From positions 1,560-11,202 of the forward strand of contig DAWO01000039.1 in assembly GCA_002509485.1 (NCBI GenBank): 9,643 nucleotides of DNA, read 5' to 3'. Below the pieces are notes generated by a model. It was not told the DNA's origin. It worked only from the letters and a program-made list of their open reading frames with translations, and made no database searches. This document shows, in pieces, positions 6,127 to 9,643 of the stretch (positions within the stretch are counted from its first letter, which is position 1; every line of letters starts with the position of its first letter). Source of the stretch: Methanolinea sp. UBA477 (lineage in GTDB: Archaea; Halobacteriota; Methanomicrobia; Methanomicrobiales; Methanospirillaceae). The translations under genes were made by a program, and so were the position numbers.

Positions 6127-6630
6127 ATGACCGATATAGTAGATGTGGTTGAATTCGAGATCGGTGGAGAACTCTATGCCATGGACATCCAGCTTGCCCG
6201 TGAGATAGTGGAGATGATACCGATCACTCCACTTCCCAGGGCGCCTGAATATATCACTGGCATCATCAACCTCAGGGGAGAGATCACCACTGTTCTTACA
6301 ATCAGTGAACTGATTGGGATCAGGAAGAAGAAAGACGACAATACCCAGAAGATCATCATCCTCGTGCCCGAAGCGTCAGGGGGATCGAATGTCGGTATCA
6401 TCGTCGACGATGTTCTCAGTGTCATCCAGGTTCCGCTTGATTCCATTGAACAGATAGAAGGCACAATGTCGACTGGCGGAAGCCATTACATCAAGGGCAT
6501 CATAAAGACCCGCAGTGAATCGGGAGAGATCTTAAAAAAATCACGGGAGAGCGATGAGAGAAGCGGATTGATACTCTGGCTCGATATCGAAAAGATACTG
6601 CACGACCTTGTCGATATGAGCGTGAAATAG
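6127..6630 (+). CDS. cheW: CheW chemotaxis coupling protein
   Basis: A single CheW domain makes up almost the whole 167-residue protein: VVEFEIGGELYAMDI (7-21), AREIVEMIPITPLPRAP (24-40), the hallmark INLRGEITTVLTI (47-59), GIIVDDVLSVIQV (90-102) and a C-terminal LILWLDIEKIL helix. CheW bridges the receptor tip and CheA in the baseplate of the array. A charged loop (about 128-146, SESGEILKKSRESDERSG) precedes the last strand, as in the CheW domain of the adaptor at 1803-3620; over the core 41 residues about 29 are identical between the two. The gene begins a few bases after the receptor stop. ATG 6127 gives a usual CheW N-terminus; GTG 6121 is in frame and would add two residues. The SD-like AGGGTG (6118-6123) sits very close to the ATG, so the start is uncertain by two codons. 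Confidence 0.95.
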   Translation: MTDIVDVVEFEIGGELYAMDIQLAREIVEMIPITPLPRAPEYITGIINLRGEITTVLTISELIGIRKKKDDNTQKIIILVPEASGGSNVGIIVDDVLSVIQVPLDSIEQIEGTMSTGGSHYIKGIIKTRSESGEILKKSRESDERSGLILWLDIEKILHDLVDMSVK

Positions 6631-6641
6631 GACTGCATCTG

Positions 6642-7445
6642 ATGGATGATTTTGGCCGGCTGCTTGCCGCTATCGAAGAGAGCCTTGGTATCAGGTGTGG
6701 CCAGTACAAGGAAGATTACATAAAAAGACGCCTTTTTTCCCGGATGAATGCCACAAATAAGAAGGATTATGCCGATTACCAGGTATATCTCCTCTCAAAT
6801 CCCGATGAACGGGAGAGGCTGAAGAACGCGCTGACCATCAACGTCACAAAATTTTTCCGGGACCCTGATGTTTTTGAGGCGGTGAAACGGGATCTTTTAC
6901 CCTCTATCCTGAAGAAAAAGTCCCGGATACGGATATGGAGTGCGGGTTGTTCGTCCGGCGAGGAGCCATACTCATACGCCATTATTCTTTCCGAGCTCTC
7001 GTTCTTCAACAAGGATATGAACGCTTTGGTCATCGCAACCGATATCGACCGTGAGATACTCAAAAGAGCAGCAGAAGGGATCTATGAACGTTCCGCGCTC
7101 GAAAACCTGAGTGAAAGCCAGGTACGAAGGCATTTTACAAAATGGCCCGACGGAAAATTCGAGGTGAAACCCGCTGTCAGGGAACGGGTACGCTTCCAGA
7201 GCCACGATCTCATGGGCGGGGTGCCCGCCAGCAGGGGCCTTGATATCATCTCATGCCGGAATGTCACGATCTACTTTACGGACGAGCAGAAGAACGATCT
7301 CAACCGCATGTTCCACGGGGCACTCGCCCCGGGCGGATACTACATCATCGGCATGTCAGAATTTCTTGGAAAGGAGATTGCCCACCTCTTCAGGCCGTAC
7401 CGTCCGCGGGAGAAGATCTTTGTCAAAGATCCTGCAGCCGGATAA
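6642..7445 (+). CDS. cheR: CheR chemoreceptor glutamate methyltransferase
   Basis: This 267-residue protein of normal CheR length transfers methyl groups from S-adenosylmethionine to receptor glutamates for sensory adaptation. The N-terminal helical domain (about 1-75) contains DYIKRRLFSRM and the family signature TINVTKFFRD (65-74). The SAM pocket includes WSAGCSSGEEPYSYAI (99-114), ATDID (132-136) and SCRNVTIYFT (204-213). The beta-subdomain (about 148-188) has a loop between the strands a few residues shorter than in E. coli CheR. This fits a pentapeptide-independent enzyme and the absence of a tether on the receptor encoded upstream. It starts 11 bases after cheW, so it is co-transcribed. 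Its last 23 bases overlap the end of the minus-strand gene 7423-8031. No CheB methylesterase partner is in the window. Confidence 0.96.
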   Translation: MDDFGRLLAAIEESLGIRCGQYKEDYIKRRLFSRMNATNKKDYADYQVYLLSNPDERERLKNALTINVTKFFRDPDVFEAVKRDLLPSILKKKSRIRIWSAGCSSGEEPYSYAIILSELSFFNKDMNALVIATDIDREILKRAAEGIYERSALENLSESQVRRHFTKWPDGKFEVKPAVRERVRFQSHDLMGGVPASRGLDIISCRNVTIYFTDEQKNDLNRMFHGALAPGGYYIIGMSEFLGKEIAHLFRPYRPREKIFVKDPAAG

Positions 7446-8031
7446 AGTCCTCTTCCAGGAGTATCCGTGCGGGAAACCGTATCCTGACGTGGTAACACCT
7501 GCAGGGAAACAGTTCTTCGGTGAGAGAGAGGGAGCATCTTCCAAGGTCTCCTCCTGAAATGATGTCATAGTGTCCCTCGATCTTCTTATACACCTCGATT
7601 ATCCGGTCGGGAAGGGACCCGTCATTCCCGCCTGCCATATCCACGAGCTTCTCCATGAGGGCAGTTCCGATATCCGGGGGAAGCGTGTGTGCAGATCCTT
7701 CGATATGCAATGAACAATGCCTGTTTTCGGCCAGTGCCCCGGAGACCAGGGTGAACCCGATATCGATATCCATCCTGTGCAGCCCCTGTGCCCCGAAACT
7801 TATGTAGTTGACGAGAAAGTCATGGAATACTTTTCTATTAGCAGATATCTCCCCTTCAACCGCCCGTATTGCCATGTCCCTCGCTGATTCCGGTATCGCC
7901 TGCTCACGCTTCAGCCCGGAAAGAAGCAGCGCCTGATGGCGGAGGTGGGAGAGCATGGCCTTCATGACACGGTAGCGTTTCCAGAATTCCACTTCGTAGC
8001 CCGGCTGCGGGGAAAACAGGTCTTTTTCCAT
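7423..8031 (-). CDS. Unrecognised 202-aa soluble protein, possibly a degenerate histidine-kinase-like fold
   Basis: The product is soluble, without signal peptide or membrane segment. Residues about 14-40 form an amphipathic helix with two histidines in LSHLRHQALL (His29, His32). Residues about 46-80 look like a second long helix (SARDMAIRAVEGEISANRKVFHDFLVNYISFG). From about 87 onward strands and helices alternate (IDIGFTLVSGAL, HCSLHIEG, LPPDIGTALMEKLVDMAGG, YHVRIRFPARI). A helical hairpin with His followed by an alpha/beta part, at about 200 residues, is the plan of Spo0B/ChpT-type phosphotransferases or a worn-down histidine kinase. No N, G1 or G2 ATP-binding box is seen, so this is only a structural guess. 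A very good GGAGGATC site (8036-8043) supports ATG 8029-8031. It follows the membrane gene 8047-8286 by 15 bases. Its end overlaps the cheR end by 23 bases in convergent orientation. Confidence 0.8.
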   Translation of the reverse strand: MEKDLFSPQPGYEVEFWKRYRVMKAMLSHLRHQALLLSGLKREQAIPESARDMAIRAVEGEISANRKVFHDFLVNYISFGAQGLHRMDIDIGFTLVSGALAENRHCSLHIEGSAHTLPPDIGTALMEKLVDMAGGNDGSLPDRIIEVYKKIEGHYDIISGGDLGRCSLSLTEELFPCRCYHVRIRFPARILLEEDFIRLQDL

Positions 8032-8035
8032 GCTG

Positions 8036-8043
8036 GATCCTCC
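8036..8043 (-). promoter_or_regulatory. Strong ribosome binding site of the 202-aa gene
   Basis: On the minus strand GGAGGATC, within the longer run GGAGGGAGGATCC, precedes the ATG with a seven-base spacer after GGAGG. It fixes the start of the 202-aa gene and argues that the frame is genuinely translated. Confidence 0.6.
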
Positions 8044-8046
8044 CTC

Positions 8047-8286
8047 CTACCTGTTCTTCTCCCCCGTTTCGTCAAGAAACGTCTGCATGAGCTCCTGCCT
8101 CCTCCGGTGTTCACGTATCTCGTTGAATATAAGGATGAAATTGAATCCCACCACGATGAGTATCAGGGTGCTGCTCACCCAGAAGAGCGGGGTGATGTCC
8201 TGCACGATGAATGTGGTGGCAAGGAGAATTGCGACAAAGCAGATGAGATAGAAGAATATCCACGTCCTTATATTCATGATGTCCAT
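8047..8286 (-). CDS. Small two-pass membrane protein (79 aa)
   Basis: The 79-residue product has two hydrophobic segments (about residues 8-28, WIFFYLICFVAILLATTFIV, and about 33-54, LFWVSSTLILIVVGFNFILIF), then a charged tail (EIREHRRRQELMQTFLDETGEKNR) likely to be cytoplasmic and helical. GAGGATC (plus 8293-8299) lies six bases before ATG 8284-8286, supporting this start; an ATG three codons later is less well placed. It is the first gene of a two-gene minus-strand unit with the 202-aa protein. No family is recognised. One reading is a membrane anchor for the soluble partner, but nothing in the sequence proves contact. Confidence 0.7.
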   Translation of the reverse strand: MDIMNIRTWIFFYLICFVAILLATTFIVQDITPLFWVSSTLILIVVGFNFILIFNEIREHRRRQELMQTFLDETGEKNR

Positions 8287-8320
8287 TCTATAGATCCTCG
8301 ATCTCTATTCATCGCACATC

Positions 8321-8328
8321 ATTTATGT
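8321..8328 (-). promoter_or_regulatory. Candidate TATA box of the minus-strand 79-aa/202-aa unit
   Basis: On the minus strand ACATAAAT lies 35-42 bases upstream of ATG 8286. Initiation about 25 bases on would give a short leader holding the GAGGATC site. The BRE flank is not obvious, so support is moderate. Confidence 0.3.
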
Positions 8329-8387
8329 ATGATCTGATCCACGCTGTCATCCACCTGTTTCAAACCGCCCGATCTCCCCGATTCCGG

Positions 8388-8401
8388 ACCCGGTACCGGG
8401 T
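8388..8401. promoter_or_regulatory. Perfect 14-base palindrome, possible operator
   Basis: ACCCGGTACCGGGT is a perfect inverted repeat in the 185-base divergent gap between the 79-aa gene and the HEAT-repeat gene. It lies about 35 bases before the TATA-like element of the latter and could bind a dimeric regulator. It overlaps by three bases the imperfect dyad at 8399-8428. Confidence 0.35.
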
Positions 8402-8428
8402 TGGAATGCACCATGGCGGATGCCAACC
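8399..8428. promoter_or_regulatory. Imperfect 30-base dyad next to the HEAT-gene promoter
   Basis: The outer arms GGTTGG (8399-8404) and CCAACC (8423-8428) and the core CCATGG (8411-8416) share one centre, and 24 of 30 positions obey the symmetry. It ends five bases before the TATA-like element, where a bound protein could block or help TBP/TFB. Confidence 0.35.
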
Positions 8429-8433
8429 ATACC

Positions 8434-8441
8434 GTTTAAAT
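8434..8441 (+). promoter_or_regulatory. Candidate TATA box of the HEAT-repeat gene
   Basis: GTTTAAAT lies 31-38 bases before ATG 8472. Initiation about 25 bases downstream would start the mRNA within about ten bases of the ATG. No Shine-Dalgarno sequence is seen there, so the transcript may be leaderless or nearly so. Confidence 0.4.
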
Positions 8442-8471
8442 GCTTTCCGGGGACATACCTATCTGTTGCCG

Positions 8472-9643
8472 ATGGCCCCCTATATCCGCACCAGCCACGA
8501 GGGAAATAAGAGTTTTGCTGACTCGAAAGACACGGTAAAACTGGCTATTATCGGAATTTTTGCCGTCTGTTCCCTCGTGCTCACGACATACATGATAGGG
8601 TTCATGGACAGGGAGCTCTTCCTCTCGATCTACCCGCTCATTCCCCACCTCTATCTCATACCTATCATACTGCTGGCGCTGTGGTATCCGAAGCGGGGGC
8701 TCCAGATCACCATCCTGCTGATAGCAGCCATCCTCGTGCTCACCGTTTTCCTGTACATGCAGGGGACGGTCCTTGACCCGTTCATCTCTCTCCTGTATGC
8801 CGGGATGGACATCGCCATATTCGTCGTCCTTGCCCTGTATGCCAAGGACCGGACCCTTGTCGAGTCGTTCCTGAAAGGGTTTTTCGACCATTCCGGTCTA
8901 GGGGAGGATTTCGAGGAGAGCATCCGCCGCCCCAACGAGAAGGCGAAGGTGAAGTTCGAGGGAGCGTTCGAGGATGTGATACAGGCCCTCCACAGCGATG
9001 ACGAGGAGGTGAGGGAAGAGGCCGCACGGGCTCTTGGAGAATTAAACGACCAGCGGGCGGTCGGGCCGCTGATATCGATCCTCTCAGACGAGAACCGGTA
9101 TGTCCGGCGGGAGGCGGCAAAGTCGCTCGGGCGGATCGGCGACGAGCGGGCGATCGAGCCGCTCATCAACTCGTTGAAGGACGACGACCGGTACGGGCGT
9201 GAAGGGGCCGCTGAAGGTCTCGGGGAGATGGGGGAGAAGGCGGTGGCGCCGCTCATCGATGCCATGGAGGACCCGGACTGGCATGTCCGGATGGGTGCGG
9301 CGATCGCCCTCCGCATCATCGGGGACAGGGAGGCGATAGAGCCCCTCGTCAATGCACTCGAAGACGAGAACCGGTTCGTCCGGAGGGAGGCGACAAAGTC
9401 GCTCGGGCGGATCGGCGACCGATCGGTGGTCGGGCCGCTCATCAAGGCCCTGCAAGACCCGGACCGGAGCGTCCGGATGAGGGCCGTGAGTGCACTCTCG
9501 AAGTGCGGCGACGAACGGGCGATCGAGCCTTTGATCGGGATGCTCAATGACGAGGATTCGGGGGTGAGGCTCCGGGCCATCCGTGCTCTCGAGGAGATCG
9601 ATGACCCGAGGGTGCAGAAGGCGCTCGACAACAACATCTCCGA
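8472..9643 (+). CDS. Membrane-anchored HEAT-repeat (PBS-lyase-type) protein, C-terminus beyond the window
   Basis: The frame stays open from ATG 8472 to the right edge (390 codons seen). The N-terminal part holds four hydrophobic segments (about residues 22-45, 50-71, 77-96, 103-124). A linker (125-162) leads to a soluble domain of tandem repeats of about 31 residues from about 165 to the edge, at least seven units, with the pattern (A/V)xPLIxxLxDxxxxVRxxAaxaLgxiGDxrA. Such HEAT/Armadillo-like solenoids bind proteins and often act as scaffolds; related repeats occur in phycobilin lyases, but there is no sign of that activity. The repeat domain is strongly biased to GC-ending codons (CGG, CTC, ATC, GAG), more than the neighbouring genes. 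No ribosome binding site is visible. It is divergent from the 79-aa gene. Whether it belongs functionally to the chemosensory cluster cannot be told. Confidence 0.88.
   Translation, partial: MAPYIRTSHEGNKSFADSKDTVKLAIIGIFAVCSLVLTTYMIGFMDRELFLSIYPLIPHLYLIPIILLALWYPKRGLQITILLIAAILVLTVFLYMQGTVLDPFISLLYAGMDIAIFVVLALYAKDRTLVESFLKGFFDHSGLGEDFEESIRRPNEKAKVKFEGAFEDVIQALHSDDEEVREEAARALGELNDQRAVGPLISILSDENRYVRREAAKSLGRIGDERAIEPLINSLKDDDRYGREGAAEGLGEMGEKAVAPLIDAMEDPDWHVRMGAAIALRIIGDREAIEPLVNALEDENRFVRREATKSLGRIGDRSVVGPLIKALQDPDRSVRMRAVSALSKCGDERAIEPLIGMLNDEDSGVRLRAIRALEEIDDPRVQKALDNNIS
9090..9419 (+). repeat. Higher-order duplication inside the HEAT-repeat domain
   Basis: The segments 9090-9143 and 9366-9419 are nearly the same, with 26 identical bases in a row at 9118-9143 and 9394-9419. 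They encode DENR(Y/F)VRREA(A/T)KSLGRIGD at residues 207-224 and 299-316. The offset is 276 bases (92 residues), about three HEAT units, pointing to a recent block duplication or gene conversion. Confidence 0.75.

Noticed and set aside
9118..9419. The 26-base direct repeats as ends of a mobile element or CRISPR-like units
   Set aside because: There are only two copies, both in frame and encoding the same HEAT helix, with no inverted ends, transposase or regular spacers.
8651..9637. A 328-codon open frame on the minus strand, rich in Ser, Arg and Ala
   Set aside because: It lies fully antisense to the HEAT-repeat coding sequence, has low-complexity composition and no start signals; the plus strand shows clear repeat structure.

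Overview
The window looks like a piece of euryarchaeal chromosome, most probably from a methanogen of the Methanomicrobiales. The reasons are TATA/BRE-type promoters instead of -35/-10 boxes, strong GGAGGTG-type ribosome binding sites, T-rich stretches after genes, a moderately GC-rich base composition, and soluble multi-PAS chemoreceptors of the kind common in that order. The order-level assignment is an inference from style, not from a marker gene.

Layout. (1) 1-187 is the tail of an unidentified, possibly TPR-containing protein. (2) 322-711, minus strand, holds two tiny tandem genes (58 and 63 aa) for related single-pass membrane proteins. The 58-aa gene has a good TATA promoter. (3) 902-3620, plus strand, is a compact unit: a ParA/MinD-family ATPase, a possible 21-codon ORF joined to both neighbours by ATGA overlaps, and a 605-aa adaptor (HAMP-like segment, two PAS domains, a long Pro/Glu-rich linker, C-terminal CheW domain). 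(4) 3816-7445, plus strand, is a chemotaxis operon with its own promoter: a soluble 767-aa methyl-accepting receptor with three tandem PAS repeats, a stand-alone CheW, and CheR. (5) 7423-8286, minus strand, is a two-gene unit: a small two-pass membrane protein and an unrecognised 202-aa protein whose end overlaps cheR tail to tail. (6) 8472-9643, plus strand, is a membrane-anchored HEAT-repeat protein that runs off the window, preceded by two dyad-symmetric sites.

How they may work together. The receptor, CheW and CheR are standard array parts: sensing, kinase coupling and adaptation methylation. The receptor has no membrane segment and should sit in the cytoplasm. A ParA ATPase immediately followed by a CheW-domain protein with a long disordered linker recalls the bacterial systems that place chemosensory arrays (ParC/ParP in Vibrio, PpfA/TlpT in Rhodobacter). 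The main hypothesis is therefore an archaeal ParA-based positioning or segregation module for a cytoplasmic chemosensory cluster. No cheA, cheB, cheY, cheC/cheD or archaellum gene is inside the window, so the signalling core must lie elsewhere.
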